Below, one piece after another: positions 13,046-25,491 of a stretch of DNA of 64,000 bases; position 1 is the first letter of the stretch; every line of letters starts with the position of its first letter. A program made the translations under genes and the position numbers. The notes below the pieces were generated by a model that was not told the DNA's origin, searched no databases, and saw only the letters and a program-made list of their open reading frames with translations. Origin of the DNA: Epiperipatus broadwayi (taxonomy: Eukaryota; Onychophora; Udeonychophora; Euonychophora; Peripatidae); assembly GCA_028023455.1 (NCBI GenBank), contig JAQFVV010012423.1:2307273-2371272 (forward strand). Direction: 5' to 3'.

Positions 13046-13607
13046 ACAACTTACTTAATAGCAGAAGAATTAATTATATTTTTTACCTTGAATATTTTTA
13101 TTAATTTCCTTTCTACTGCTAAAGCAATTAACTTATTATTTCTAGTTTATTTCAAACAGATTTATTTAACAAAATATTTCAGCTACTTATTTTATCATAT
13201 TTAATTTTTGTGAATAGGTGTTTTTATATAATGAGCAAATAGAACATAAACAATCAAATACAATGAAGAAATAAAAACATAAATAATCGGTCTCTTTAAA
13301 ATTATTGTTTAAATGCTCAACATATTTATTTTCATGTATAAAGAACAATTGAACATCATTTGGAGATAGGATTCTGGGAGTTTGTGCAATACGTACAGAA
13401 AATCGTTTGTCATTTACAAAAAAAAATAAAATAAATATTTTTAACATACTCTGACGTTTTGGAATAACAAATTCATGATTAATTTATTTATTTGTATGCA
13501 AACATAAAATAAATTACAAAACTTAACTTGGATAAACAAAGTTAGTATAAAATAAGTTAGACATATATATATCTTAATAATTTTTGAAAAATATATGTTT
13601 ATCTTAC
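13046..13607. other. Presumed intron downstream of the CUB-like exon
   Basis: AT-rich sequence beginning with the exon's GTAAGAT donor (minus strand). An 86-codon frame at 13187-13447 was considered as the next exon but lacks a credible acceptor with a pyrimidine tract in the right phase. Confidence 0.4.
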
Positions 13608-13894
13608 CATATGGTGGAGTGAATTCATATGTTGCATTGAAGAAGAAATAAGAAATTTCATCCCATTGTTGCTGTGCCTTGTAATAGTTTATTGTTATTT
13701 TTTCATTAGAATAAAAACTAATAGGAAGAATACGAGAACGTATTTCACCACACAAGCAACCAAGAACTCGCTTTTCCGACATTACAGTTATATGATGAAT
13801 TTCTTCTTTTAAAGCTTCAGAATCAATGAAATCATGTCCTTTACATTCACATCGGTATTTTGTACATACAGTTTCACAATTTGCTAAGTTGGGT
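13608..13894 (-). CDS. Internal exon encoding part of a CUB-like extracellular domain
   Basis: On the minus strand a TTTATTGCAG acceptor ends at 13895 and a GTAAGAT donor begins at 13607, enclosing 287 nt that are open throughout (one base, 95 codons, one base). The encoded segment is cysteine-rich at its start (six cysteines by about residue 46). It contains LGCLCGE, a FYSN stretch and a final NATYEF, the order expected for the second half of a CUB domain: LCG, then the S-N-x-hydrophobic strand, then the aromatic-rich last strand. CUB domains act in secreted or cell-surface proteins in binding and receptor clustering. An Asn-Ala-Thr glycosylation sequon is present. The rest of the gene was not found, so the product cannot be named. 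Reading on past the donor gives only intron sequence. Confidence 0.55.
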
Positions 13895-15394
13895 CTGCAA
13901 TAAAATTAAATAAAAAAATGTATAAGAATAAAGATAAATTCAATAATTGCATAAACAATACTCTAGTTTGTCATAAAAATTATATAGATAAAACTTTTTA
14001 AAATTAATTATTAAAATCTTCACTGATTATTTTTAAAAAAATAATATATATACTTTTTAATGAACATTTAAACTGAACATGCACACACATGAATACATTT
14101 GTGGATGGGGAAGATCTGTCCACATGTCATACAATAATAAATTTCTGGAGATTTTAAGTTGTGCAGCAGGTGAAAAATCGTTGCCTTCAATAATTTTTTG
14201 TATTTTATACTGTATATTTATAATATATATTTCTAAAAACTTCAAGCATTAGCAAGGAATTTACAAGACTATTACTAATGAATACTTATTTTGCCTTGAG
14301 AATATTACGTTAAATCACTTTCAATAAGGGTTAATTTACATATACAATAAATAAAATTTCATTCTAGAAATTAGCATTATCTAAATTTGTTTATCATAAT
14401 TTTTTGATTGGATAAAAGATATACTGGCAGTTGAACAGAACTTTCTCTTCAGAAAATTTACATAATATTTTATGCCATATATGCATAAGCATTTGATCAT
14501 TTACATATATATATATATTGTAACTGGTGGGTTACATGGCATACAACAACATAGTTGTGTGTGTGCCCATATATATATATAAAATAAAGAAAAAGTAAAA
14601 ATAAACACAGACATAAATTTTTGTAAATATTTTTCTACATGTCACTTAGAATAATAACAACTATAAAGGGTTAAATAATTATGAATTTAAAATAAAATTT
14701 TGTTATAAATAAACATTTAAAAAGATCTGATATTTTTATTTAATTCTGGTTTTGAAATTAAAAACAAGCATAACTGATAATTGTAAACAATTTCTATTAT
14801 CTATTTTGAAATCTTTTTAATTAATTGGCAAATTTTTATTTATGTAGAAATCTTTGTATATCACACTTTGATAAAAATTTCAAAGTTGATTTGAAAAGGA
14901 TTAGAAAGATAAGAAAAGTTTTCAATTAATGTGTTTTTCTTATCTCAGCAATCTAGCCATAAAAGAGTTGATAAAAAGATTAGTTTTGAAGAATATTTTG
15001 TAAGATCTGTCCAGTTAGCTGTAGTTAGCTGGCAGTGGCAGCATGTAACTGGCCAGAATAGCTAGCAGTAAGGTTGACTAGGAGATCAGAACAGAAAATG
15101 GTTATCAAAATTTAAGAATGTAAAGAGGGCAAATTTGGCAGCTGCTCCCTAGTCATTATAGTTGGATCAATATGGAAGTTAGACCAAACTTCCAATATTC
15201 ATAGCCATAGTGTGGATGAAAGTAGCTGGCTTGCCAAAAGTTACCTGATTATACCTATTCCAATGATGAGACAATCCCAGACTGACCCCCATAAAAATCC
15301 ATCAGTTGATGAATTAGTTATATGTCTGCTGTGTCTATATGCAAGGAAACACAACATTGGGTTGTATTTATATAAAGTGAGTTGTTTTAAAATA
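13895..15394. other. Presumed intron or intergenic AT-rich DNA
   Basis: No other exon was recognised. A short block at 14519-14568 starting TGTAACTGG lies exactly between two AT tracts and contains GGTTACA. Its origin is unclear. Confidence 0.4.
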
Positions 15395-15475
15395 AGGTGG
15401 TCGAGAGGTCAGCATGACTGCCTTGCACTTGCAGGCAGTTGCCCAGGTTGTAGGTTCGCGTCCTGGCCGATGCTA
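15395..15475 (+). repeat. tRNA-derived SINE (family Sb), well preserved head
   Basis: TGGTCGAGAGG fits a polymerase III A-box and GGTTCGCGTCC fits a B-box, about 50 nt apart. The sequence ends GCCGATGCTATGACACTT and runs into an AAT repeat. The same head and ending occur at 37827-37905. It looks like a tRNA-Ser/Leu-like head followed by a simple-repeat tail, typical of short SINEs. Confidence 0.65.
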
Positions 15476-15484
15476 TGACACTTA

Positions 15485-15559
<75 letters not shown>

Positions 15560-15560
15560 T
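15485..15560. repeat. (AAT)n tail of SINE Sb
   Basis: About 25 AAT units directly follow the SINE head, as expected for a simple-repeat SINE tail. Confidence 0.9.
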
Positions 15561-16145
15561 CATTTAAAAGACATTTAAACATTTTTTTCTGATTAATTTA
15601 AAGACATTATAATTAAAAGCAACCATGATAGTGACACATATATAAAGAGAATAATTTTAAATTGTTTAAAATATATGTTTAAAAAAAAAATAGCACAAGT
15701 AAATAATTAAAGCAGTATAATTTTGCTTGGATTAAAAATCTAGGAGTAAAGAATTAATTAATTGACCTTCTGTTTTAAAAAAAGTAGAAAAAACAAACAA
15801 ACAATTTTTTTAGAGTAACCTGTCAAGACTGATTTTATTCTTTAAAAGAAAAGAAAGTTTTTATTATTAAAATAGTAAAATTTATGTATTTTTAACAAAG
15901 AAGAAGGAAAAAGAAAATACTTTGATCAACTATAAAAAGAGAAACAATTTTAATTCATATTACTTTTTTATATACATATGTATATGTAAATTTTATGTAT
16001 AGTTTTCAAATGAAATTAATTATGAAAGATATTTTTAATAATTTTATTATGTTGATAAATTCAAATATAATAAAATTGAATTTCATTTATATGCCATTGC
16101 AGTATTTCATATCATTTAAAAGTGATAACTAAAAATATTTATTTT
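15561..16145. other. AT-rich sequence, no gene seen
   Basis: No feature could be supported. Confidence 0.5.
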
Positions 16146-16470
16146 ATAACAAGTCAAATATGTTTAGAAATATATCCATCAAATGTACCGTGCACCTGAG
16201 TGTCATATAGACCTGTATAGGTAAATATTAATCATTTATAGTATTTTTACACAACTTAAAATTTTAATCACTTATTTTATTATTATTTTATAACAATTCA
16301 AATATGTCTAGAAATTATAATGTCACATGTCTGTGTGCATATATCAAGGCATGTCAGACAGATATGCATAGGTAAATTTTAATCATTTATAAATTAAAAT
16401 TTTTATAATTATGTTATGACTATTCAAATATGTCCACAAATTATACAACATGTCTGAATGTGTTTATATA
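16146..16470. repeat. Degenerate tandem repeat, about 3 units
   Basis: The element TTCAAATATGTCYAGAAAT, followed by CATGTCTG-like and GGTAAATTTTAATCATTTAT-like segments, recurs near 16155, 16300 and 16422, a period of roughly 120-145 bp. No coding capacity. Confidence 0.5.
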
Positions 16471-18359
16471 AATGTTTTATATAAAAATATTGTAAATCAA
16501 TGTAATAACTTGAATTTTTGATTTGTAAATCACAAATGTGATAGTTTTATTTATGGATATTAATCAAAATCAGAAAACTTATATATGTGTAGCCTTATCT
16601 TAGAGATCTTAACTTCATTTTTTTATTGTTATTAATAAATTTGTAATTCATTTTAAAAATTAATCCAGTGACATAATTCTGAATGGTTTTTAGATTATAT
16701 TATGTGTGCATCATCTCTTGGTCACAATACAAGTATAGAGCTTATGTTCTCTGAGTTAGATTCATGCATAATGGTCTGATATATAAAAAGTTACATATAT
16801 TAGTGTTCTTGGGAATCCAGTGATAATATTACAATCAATCATCATTATCATCATCATACTGGTTTATGCTAAGAGTATATTTGTTAAAGCCCATGCATTG
16901 CATTTTATTTTAGTCTTATTAAAAATTAAGTTTATAGTGGGTGAGTACAATAATGGTACTAAGTGGCAAGAGCATTGATGATGATCAGCATGTTTTAATG
17001 TCCCAGATTTATTGTTTTTATAGTTGTGTATTTTGATGGATTAGTACTTATGTTGATGCATCCAAATTAATGTTTAAATAATTGCCCCAACTGGCCAAGG
17101 CTAAATAGTTGGCCTGGTTTACAGTAGATCCATGTCAAATCTGTCACAAGATTGCCTGGTGATTTATTTATTGTTGATCATTCATGATTATAGATGATTA
17201 CTACTTATACTTACTTATTTTTAATGCTGATAAATTTATAAATTTATAATGATACTTTTAGTTGGGCTGATCTCTAAGAGAGTTCTCATGATCTCTCATG
17301 CTCTCTTAGAATATTATAACATTACTTATCTATTTTTCATGCTTAAACATGACTTTATCATTGCATTAAATATTTTGATACTCTTATATCTTGAATATAT
17401 AATATTACTTATATATCCTTTAATATTATTTTACTTTAAATCTTTTACTTTAATATTTTATCGCATTATTTAAATTACTTTTAATTGAAATATTGTTTAT
17501 TTGGGGGTGACCACATACATGGGAAAAAGATAAATGAGCATCAATATTAGCATTTTATGTTAAACCAGAACTCATCAGTTGAGCCAGATCACCATCTCCA
17601 TATATATATATATATTATGACAGGCACATTTCGTATGGCCAAGCCCAAGATGGTATTATATAATAAAATGGCCTAAAATACATAATAAAAGCCATTAAAC
17701 GTGTGTGTGTGTGCAGGCTATATAAATTTTAATGAAGTCAAATTATAAAATAAGTGAGAGATGTCTGTGGATATGTCATATACTCACACACACACAAAAA
17801 GCCAATAGTTAAGGCTTATAATGTGAAGTATCAGCATATTAGCTATATGCTTATAATTTATTTTTATTATTTTATGTTTATTTATTTTTTTATAAACGCA
17901 GAGAGTGTATGCATAATTTGTATATATAATTTTTTTTTGTTGTTTGTTAAATTCTTGTGAAAAGAAAGGCAAATGGTAATATTTAAAAATCCAATGTATA
18001 GGTAATTTTAAATCAAAAGTTGTACTAGATATTTTTCTCTATGAACTCATTGTTCTAAATTTAAAAAAAGCCTAAAGGCAAGTACATTTTAATAGATAAG
18101 TAATTTTGTTTCTTCTTTTTTTTTTAATGCGGGTGGGGAAAAATATCTAATTTAATTAAAAAAATATTTTAAATGGAATCTGATTATTGGAAAATAACTT
18201 ATATAATCAAACTTTTTTTTGTGTGTATGTTGAATCAGAATAGATAATCAATTGAATTAAAAATAAATAAATTCTTGAGATTAATTAGTGGATTTCATAG
18301 GAATGATTCATGCATTGTACGAATCCACTAACAAAAGTCTAATTTAATTAATTAAATGT
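16471..18359. other. AT-rich sequence with an R1 fragment
   Basis: A fragment at about 17540-17620 (CCAGAACTCATCAGTTGAGC, then CCAGATCACCATCTCCA) matches the middle of the R1 foldback family. A small hairpin around 17272-17310 (TCTAAGAGAG ... CTCTCTTAGA) is also present. No gene is supported. Confidence 0.45.
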
Positions 18360-19090
18360 GTTTCAGAGGGGTAACTAGATTGAGATTCTAATGAGGAGGG
18401 CTATAAGCTGTTCACCAGGTTAGTGGAATTCAATTGGGCACAGGCATTCAATCGGGCACAAACAGTCAAGCAGTCACTAAGTCAATCACTGACTCATTCA
18501 TGCTAACTTTTTGGATTTATCTGAACTTGCATGTTTGAACTTAGAGAATTCCCAGTTCTTTTTTTTTTTTCTTAAACCATGTTGATGTAAACTTCAAGAT
18601 GGTTTCCAATTAGACAATTCATATTAGTGCAGTAGAGAACTGTGTTTGTGGGAAGGTGTTGGTATTTGAAAACCAAAAGTAAAAGAATCGTTACCAGTGC
18701 TGTAGAAAACAAAAAGAAAGCCCTACTGTTAGTCGATAATCGCTAACCAAAGAAGAAATTTATAATTAAATCTCAAGCACAAATGTACTCATGTTAGTGA
18801 AATGGTCATGAGGTAGGAACCCCCAGTCAGTGTGCGCACCCAGCTCCACTTCTGCTATCAGCAAGGTCTCCTGAATCCAGCCATCAAATGATCGTGAGAG
18901 TCATGGAACAATGCCAGAAAGATCTCCTGAATCCAATCATCAAGTGATCATGAGAGCTGTTGAAAAATATCAGAAATGTCTCCTAAATCCAGCCACCAAA
19001 TGATAATGAAAGCAGCCGAATGATGCCATGTTAAAGAGAAGTTCCTGCCATCCTGGATGAACAGATGAATAGCCTACTCAGAGCCCAGAG
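18360..19090. other. GC-richer block with a three-unit minisatellite, nature unknown
   Basis: Base composition is clearly richer than the surroundings. At 18864-19030 a unit of about 55-58 bp, containing TCTCCTGAATCCAGCCATCA and TGATCGTGAGAG, is repeated three times with divergence. It lies shortly upstream of element A but outside its LTR. The block may be part of an older LTR or transposon. No open frame is convincing. Confidence 0.4.
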
Positions 19091-19340
19091 ATGTAAAAAA
19101 AAGACTTTACATGGTACACTCTATTTTATTAATTACATATAAAATATTGTGTGTTACACATCCTTCATTTATATCTCTTTGTGTAAAATATCACACTTAT
19201 TTAATGTAAAAATTCGTATTTGTAAAACGTATTCGTGTGCGAGTTATGAACCTCAGACCACTTTCTCACTAGTTGATTCATTATAATTTTACATTCTCTT
19301 TCTTTATTAATATATCTGTAGTACGCTCATATATATATAT

Positions 19341-21792
19341 TGTAAATATCGATAAGTCTATCTATATTTTAAAAATTGTCATTTGTTATTAAAAAAAAAA
19401 TCTCTTTGAGTTGATGTTTATATATGAAGTATTATTATTGTTTATGGTTATTAGGTATAGTTATTGTTTGAAGTTATTATTTTATTTATATGTTGATGGT
19501 ACATCATTATGAATATTTAATTATTATAAATAAATGAAGACATATAAATTGTTGATTATATAAAAAAATTATTTTATTTGCAGTGATTATTAAAAAAATG
19601 CAATATTATTATTTATGTATATTTTTAAAGCTGTCAAATAAATTTTCAATTTAATATTTTTTATATATATGCTTGATATTTTTTTTTTTTTAATGTTAAT
19701 TGTTTAAAATAAAACATGTGTAACAATGGTTTTCAAAACAGCATTTGCTAGCACGTGGAACAACAGCAACAACAAAAAAGAAGCCATTATTATTAAGATA
19801 GTAATAAAACCAACTGAAGGATAAAAATTTGTTGTATTTTTTTTTCTTTGAAATTACCATTCTTCAGAATATTGGAATAAGATAGATTTCTATGGTAAAT
19901 ACATAAATCATGACAGGCTAATAGAGATATATCACAGCCAAGAGGCTGCACCATTTTCTTTCATTTATTCCAAGGCAATTTAAAAAGAAAAACTAGGCAA
20001 ATTTCAATACATGAATTTCATCGCGTTTGAAGCCGAAGTTTGACATAGCTATCTGGAATCTATAATGGTCAATCTAATAATAATCTGGAGGTAACTAGAA
20101 TTAATATATTGGATTTAACATTTCAATTTATTTATTTACTTTTCAAGGAAAGAAATTTTAGAAGGATAAAAATATACATACATCCAAGAATTGACAATTT
20201 TCTCTAACGTAATAGTTTCTTCACTTTAACTAGAATGCATTCTAATATTAAACGGATAAAGAAATAAAACAATGGAATAAGTTGACTTTTGAAGGAAAAC
20301 TGGACATGTGAACTTTGAAAGGTAGTCAATAATTTTATGTGTATAAATGATATATAAATATATTTTTGACATCGATATTTTTGTTTACTTTTATTTTTCA
20401 TTATAAAAATATAACGTTTTATAAATATTCAATTCAAGCGTCTTGTTTTCTAACAGCAATAAACGTTTAACAGGTTTCAAAATTAACACTTAAGTAATTT
20501 AAAATCTTAAAGTATGGCTTATAAGTTTGGGTTGCATATGAGTTATTATGTATATTTTAATAAGTAAATTTATATTCGCAAATTTTTATTATAAAAAATT
20601 GTTTTATTATTAATTTATTTCCATTTTTTTTTTTAACTTTATATAATGATTCTTATGCATACCAAAACAATAATTTATATATATTTGCTGTATATAATAT
20701 TTTTTTTTTATTATTTTAAATATCTGAAAAATATAAATATGGATTTGTATTTATATTAATACCTACTTGTTAAGCACAGATATGTCTTTATTTATTTAAT
20801 ATATATACTTACTGCAAGTATATATGTATATTTATTATTTGGGTTTGTATTTAAAACATTGATATTACCTAAAATTAAACCATAATATAAAAATAAAGGA
20901 TGTACTATTTGTTTTATAAGTAATGCCTTTGTAATTTATTTGAAAGTGTATTAATATTTTATTCTTATTTTTCTTTTAGTGCCAAAGTCATTATGAAATT
21001 AATTGAATTCACAATTTAATAGAGGATAACTACGTATTTCACTTATTATTTAGTCTTTAGGTCATTTACACATATTATTATTCATTGATATGTTTAGATA
21101 TACATAAATTTACATAATTAGATGTGTATATTGGATTTAATAGAATTCCCTTTGTTTCTGATATATATTTGATTAGTTAGTCATATCAACCTTGAAAATA
21201 AATTATAATGATAGATCTCATTGCTCTCTATGATTTTAGATTTATTTCATGTATAGCTAGTTGGAAGGGCATATAAACAATTTATTTAAATATAACTGGG
21301 ATAATTTTGTCTTTCTTCATTTAAATTATACAATTTATTATATTAGGCTTTCTCAACAATTGGATTCATTTAGATTATATATCTTCCATTACGTTTATCA
21401 TCCAATGTTTGAAGCATTATTTTCTTCTCATATATTGATGTTCCATTACATTTGAGGTATAATATGTTTATATGATATATTGTCCATTACATTTGGTACC
21501 ACAAACTGTTGGTCCCAGTTAACTGATGATTGGTATAATGGAGTAAAAGTATGTTCCATTACATTTGGATGCCACAACGTGGTCAGCATAATATGTTTGT
21601 TTAATTATTCATTACATTTGGTGTATCAAAGTTAGGGGCTTGGTTAACTAATGATTATTGTTACAAAGGTTCATATGTTTATTTTCATTTGAGATCATAT
21701 ATAAAGATACATTCCATTATATTTGGCTTTCCCAATGTTTGGGGCCTTCTTTCTTCAATTTAAATGGAATGCAGCAAGTACGTTCCATTACA
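19341..21792 (+). mobile_element. 5' LTR of non-autonomous LTR retrotransposon A
   Basis: The LTR starts TGTAAATATCGATAAG directly after an AT tract and ends GTTCCATTACA, so the termini are TGTAA and TTACA. Its first 718 bp match 25492-26206 at about 98 percent by eye, and its last 95 bp match 28411-28504 with one difference. These are the two ends of the 3' LTR. Length is 2452 bp. The last 400 bp carry repeated copies of the LTR end plus the primer-binding-site start. The short open frames inside show no conserved domain. Confidence 0.85.
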
Positions 21793-21815
21793 TTTGGCGC
21801 AACAACTAGGGCTCG
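21383..21815 (+). repeat. Reiterated LTR-end/primer-site junction motif
   Basis: TTCCATTACATTTGG or a close variant occurs near 21383, 21441, 21482, 21553, 21608, 21711 and 21782, spaced 41-103 bp apart. Several copies are followed by variants of a CACAA-containing segment and a GGTTAACTAATGAT-like segment. The last copy is the true junction: LTR end TTACA at 21792 and primer-site start at 21793. The array therefore repeats the boundary itself. Confidence 0.65.
21793..21815 (+). promoter_or_regulatory. Candidate primer-binding site of element A
   Basis: TTTGGCGCAACAACTAGGGC follows the LTR end immediately. A TGG start is expected for pairing with the CCA end of a tRNA primer. Which tRNA is used was not determined. 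Confidence 0.6.
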
Positions 21816-23205
21816 AAATAAGCTAATTAGGGCTTGAAATACCCCACATACCTGAGAGATGTGTAGTATATATATATTGATATGAGATGTATAGTTTAAA
21901 GAAAGAGAAGCATTTTTGTGTGTTTAATTTTTTTTTTTATATAAATGGAAATATTTTGGCCTTATGTTTAGATGGTGATTGTTACTGTTATTGTATTTTT
22001 TTAATGATGAAAGATAAATATAGTCATGAAGCAGTTTAATTTCAATTTAAAAATTATATTGATGGTGTTAAATTATAGCATAATAATTTTGTCCATATTT
22101 GGAAAATTTGTGTTGTAGAAAATCTATAATTTTGAGGGTTAGATTGGATATTTGATTGTTGGAGTTTGGTTGGTTCTGTTGCAAGTATTGATGTTGGATG
22201 GGGAATTTTTGTCATTGTCTTGAGGATGTGATGCATTCATGTCACTTGTGATTGATTGATCTCATTTACTGCTCCAACCCAAATTTTGATGTTTATTATT
22301 ATTTATCATGAAGCAGTTAACAGTAGTCCTGCCATGATTTTACCTTTAAGACTCCAGAGAGAGTAAGGTATAATTATTTTTGATATATGTATAATATTTG
22401 CCTCTAAGACTCCCAAAGATGAGCAAGGAAATATTTTATAAATAATAGCCCCTAAGACTTGGATGTAAGCAGGGCAGTGTAATAGTGTTTTCAGAAAATT
22501 ATTATGGGTTGTAGTAGCTTGGATAGAATGAAATGTGATAATCATCTAAGTGTTCATGAAACATTGTATGCTTTAAGAGTAGTGATTGAATTCTTTTATC
22601 TATATCAAAGTTGTGAAGTGCTAATCAATCTTTTGGCTGTCAGTATCTGTCAGATCTTTAGAGGAATAGATAAGTATATAACCTAAATATATAGCACCAA
22701 ATTTAAGGACTCGGTTAATTGATTATTCTTGATGACAAATAATCTATTACATTGGTTATCAATTAGGGCTTGAAAAACAAACATATCAATTTTATATTTT
22801 CCATTATAAGTGACTTTTAAACATGAAGTTCAATTAGTGAATATTTGTTGATGATAAACTGCATTAGTACAATTTTAGTAAAATATTTCGGGCACAAAAG
22901 TTAATAATTAGTGAAGTTGATTTTTTTTTTATGTATATAAAATGGTATTAAGTTTTAAGGTCCAGAAAATTTATAGGTATCAATTTAATAAATTTATATT
23001 TAACTACCATTATCTTGAGTGAGAAAGTTGTCTCACAATATTATTGAATTAGTTATTTTTAAGGCATGCAAACATTTAATTGTATTTTAAATATTTCAAG
23101 GTTATATTGAATTTGATATGAAATTTCCATATTTCAATATGGTATAAGTGTAGAATATTTATTATCATTAAATATAGATAAATGTTATTTAGTGATATCA
23201 GTTGT

Positions 23206-23307
<102 letters not shown>

Positions 23308-23567
23308 GGAATTTATTAATGTTATAGTGATAGAAGAGACTTTTTATAAGCCAATAAGTTTATGAGTTCTAACAACTGAAATTTAGATTGTAGGATAGCT
23401 ATTATGGATAATAAAATTAAAAGGCTTGTATTTTGCTTAGTTGAGTAATTGCTTGTTGGGATAATGATTGGAGATGGTGAGCCCTTAATCTGTCATAATT
23501 ACTACATAGAAATATATATATCTTAGATTTTTTTATATGAGTATATAATATTACAGTACTAGTAATA

Positions 23568-23924
23568 ATGGATAATAGTAATAAAATGCCAGTTAGTGAT
23601 AATTATGATTTAAGAGATATTATGGAGAAATTTAAAGCAGATTTTATAGAGATGTTAAAAAGAACCTCTGATGAATTTTTACAGAAAGTAGATGTTATAT
23701 TAAAAACCAACTATGAAAAACTAGAGTCAAGATTAAAAACTAATTCTGATGAACTTTCCCAAAAACTAGAGTCTAGTTTAAAAACCAACTCTGATGAACT
23801 AAAAGAGGTACTTAGAGCTGAGATGAAAACCAATTCTGATGAACTTGCTAGAGAATTAAAAGTTGCATCAAATGCTTTGGTAGATGATAGTGTTATGGGT
23901 ATCATAAAGAACCCATTGAAGTGA
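23568..23924 (+). CDS. Coiled-coil repeat protein of element A, N-terminal part (Gag-like?)
   Basis: An open frame of 118 codons from ATG. Residues 15-110 are almost entirely charged heptad-like helix. The motif KTNSDEL recurs three times (near residues 57, 74 and 91), preceded by a degenerate RTSDEF copy and an NYEKL variant, with a spacing of 17 residues, so the protein grew by internal duplication. It is predicted to be a soluble coiled coil. Position after the leader and primer site suggests a Gag-like role, but no matrix, capsid or zinc-knuckle motif is seen. The next open region continues in another frame, probably through a frameshift near 23885-23924. Confidence 0.5.
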   Translation: MDNSNKMPVSDNYDLRDIMEKFKADFIEMLKRTSDEFLQKVDVILKTNYEKLESRLKTNSDELSQKLESSLKTNSDELKEVLRAEMKTNSDELARELKVASNALVDDSVMGIIKNPLK

Positions 23925-24814
23925 TTAGTAAAAATATAAATGAAAATGACGAGTGTGTTAAAATAGTTGATAAATCCTTAGAAATAAAATTAAATTCACA
24001 AAAGCAATCAGAAGAAGTAGAATTAAGTTGTGAAAGATTAAAGGACACTGTTGAGAATTTAGAAATTGGACAGTTAGGTTTTCAATGGTTAGACATTAGT
24101 GCTCTAGAGTTAGGAGAAATAAAAATGCATTATAATAAAATGAATGAAAGTGTTCAAACTTTAGAAGTTGAATTAAGTTCACCAGAAAAGATTAAAATTA
24201 ACTCTCAAAAATTACTAGAAAGAACAGAATGTGTTTATCAAAGTCAATATAAAGAACAGTATCATGGTAATTTTGTGTGGTACAAAGAAAGCATATTTTT
24301 ATATATATTAGAACATAAATATTTGAGTGGTAATTTGTACCATTGTTGCAATAGAAATGACTTATTTTACAAGTATGCCAGCAGGACAAATTTAGTAAGA
24401 TATATCTTATTAAAATTTGAAAGAAATAAAAAGGTAAAGAAATCTAAAGAGAATTTTCTTTATGAAAATTGTAATAGAAGGATGAAAGTAGGCAAAGCAA
24501 AAGTTAAACTTAAAGTTGTAGAAGGAATGATAAATAATATTGATTTTCTTAGAGAGAATATTGACAAGGAAAGAGATGTAGGGAAAGCAAAGGTAAAATT
24601 TAAAAGAATAAATGAAAAGATATTTAATTTAATTCTTAGCAGAAAGATTATTGATAAAGAAAAAGAAATTGGCAAAGCCAAAATTAAACTTAAAATGAGA
24701 AGTGATGATGTGATTAGTAAAGATTTTCTTCGAGAAAATATAGCTAAGGAAAGAGATTTAAGTAAACCTAAAGTTAAACTGAAAAGAATTAATATAGTAA
24801 TGTTATTGTTGTAA
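23921..24814 (+). CDS. Repeat-containing basic/coiled-coil protein of element A, continuation
   Basis: About 295 codons are open in the frame shifted relative to the upstream part. There is no good ATG at its beginning, so it is probably the same gene after a frameshift. The first half is helical and acidic. A short cysteine pair (HCCNRND) occurs near residue 143. The last third carries about four degenerate copies of a 30-36 residue unit with KAKVKLK or KAKIKLK and a preceding DKERDVG-like segment. The repeats are strongly lysine-rich and could bind nucleic acid, which is an inference. No enzyme motif is present. Confidence 0.45.
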   Translation: MISKNINENDECVKIVDKSLEIKLNSQKQSEEVELSCERLKDTVENLEIGQLGFQWLDISALELGEIKMHYNKMNESVQTLEVELSSPEKIKINSQKLLERTECVYQSQYKEQYHGNFVWYKESIFLYILEHKYLSGNLYHCCNRNDLFYKYASRTNLVRYILLKFERNKKVKKSKENFLYENCNRRMKVGKAKVKLKVVEGMINNIDFLRENIDKERDVGKAKVKFKRINEKIFNLILSRKIIDKEKEIGKAKIKLKMRSDDVISKDFLRENIAKERDLSKPKVKLKRINIVMLLL

Positions 24815-24839
24815 AACAAAATGATTTTCAAGTTTTTTA

Positions 24840-25287
24840 ATTGTAGAAGTTGTATCTCATCAATCTGATTTGCAATTTTTAAAGGATTATTTGGAAAATT
24901 TGAATGAATACCATTCAAAATTGCCCAGAGAATTGTTTTTAATTGAACATAGAACAAGTGAAGTAAAATAAAGACTTACTCAAGTTGACGATGTTTATAA
25001 AGATAGTCAAAGGAAAAATAAGATTATCTGATAAAATAGCAACTGTTATTGATAAAGTTAAGAATTATGTGAGTGCTTATGATCAAGTTACTATTTATGT
25101 AAAGGATATAGATGCAGAATCTAAGGAGTTCATAGCAAAATCTTTAGATACTTATCTCAAAATTATTCAAAAGCAATTGAATTATACGAAAACGTTATAT
25201 AAAAATCTTGTAAATCAAAGCAAATTTCTTCACAGAATTCAACATACTGGAAATTCTTTTCAAGAAGAATTAAAAAGGCACTTTTGA
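24840..25287 (+). pseudogene. Broken C-terminal coding part of element A
   Basis: The coding-like sequence resumes after the stop at 24814 in two further frames: a helical stretch with one stop at about 24844-25020, then an open run to 25287 that ends in a lysine-rich helix. The composition matches the upstream coiled-coil protein, so this is likely its decayed C-terminus. Confidence 0.4.
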
Positions 25288-25474
25288 TTTTTTTTTTTTT
25301 TTTAAAGAAAACTTGGACAAATATCTAGATGATCTGAAAGATAGATATAAATATGGTTATTAATAGGAAAAATAATATTCTTTAAACCATGTTAGTCCTT
25401 AGAAAGATTACAAATTTGAGAAGTTTTTCGATATCTCATAATTAATTAGTTATTTGCAAAGACATTTTTTTTTC

Positions 25475-25491
25475 GGTGGATTAGGGGGTAT
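25475..25491 (+). promoter_or_regulatory. Polypurine tract of element A
   Basis: GTGGATTAGGGGGTA sits immediately before the TGTAAATATCG start of the 3' LTR, the expected place and composition of a plus-strand primer tract. Confidence 0.65.

Noticed and set aside
13187-13447. 86-codon minus-strand frame as the next exon of the CUB-like gene
   Set aside because: The only nearby AG (CGTCAG) lacks a pyrimidine tract and puts the segment in the wrong phase, and the residues show no CUB or other domain pattern.
14519-14568. Short TGTAAC-GGTTACA segment between AT tracts as a tiny LTR
   Set aside because: Only 50 bp, without a second copy. It could be a collapsed assembly of a larger LTR, but nothing in the sequence shows it.
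15395-15475. Functional tRNA gene
   Set aside because: It has A- and B-box-like segments but no full cloverleaf could be drawn. A second copy and an AAT tail point to a SINE.
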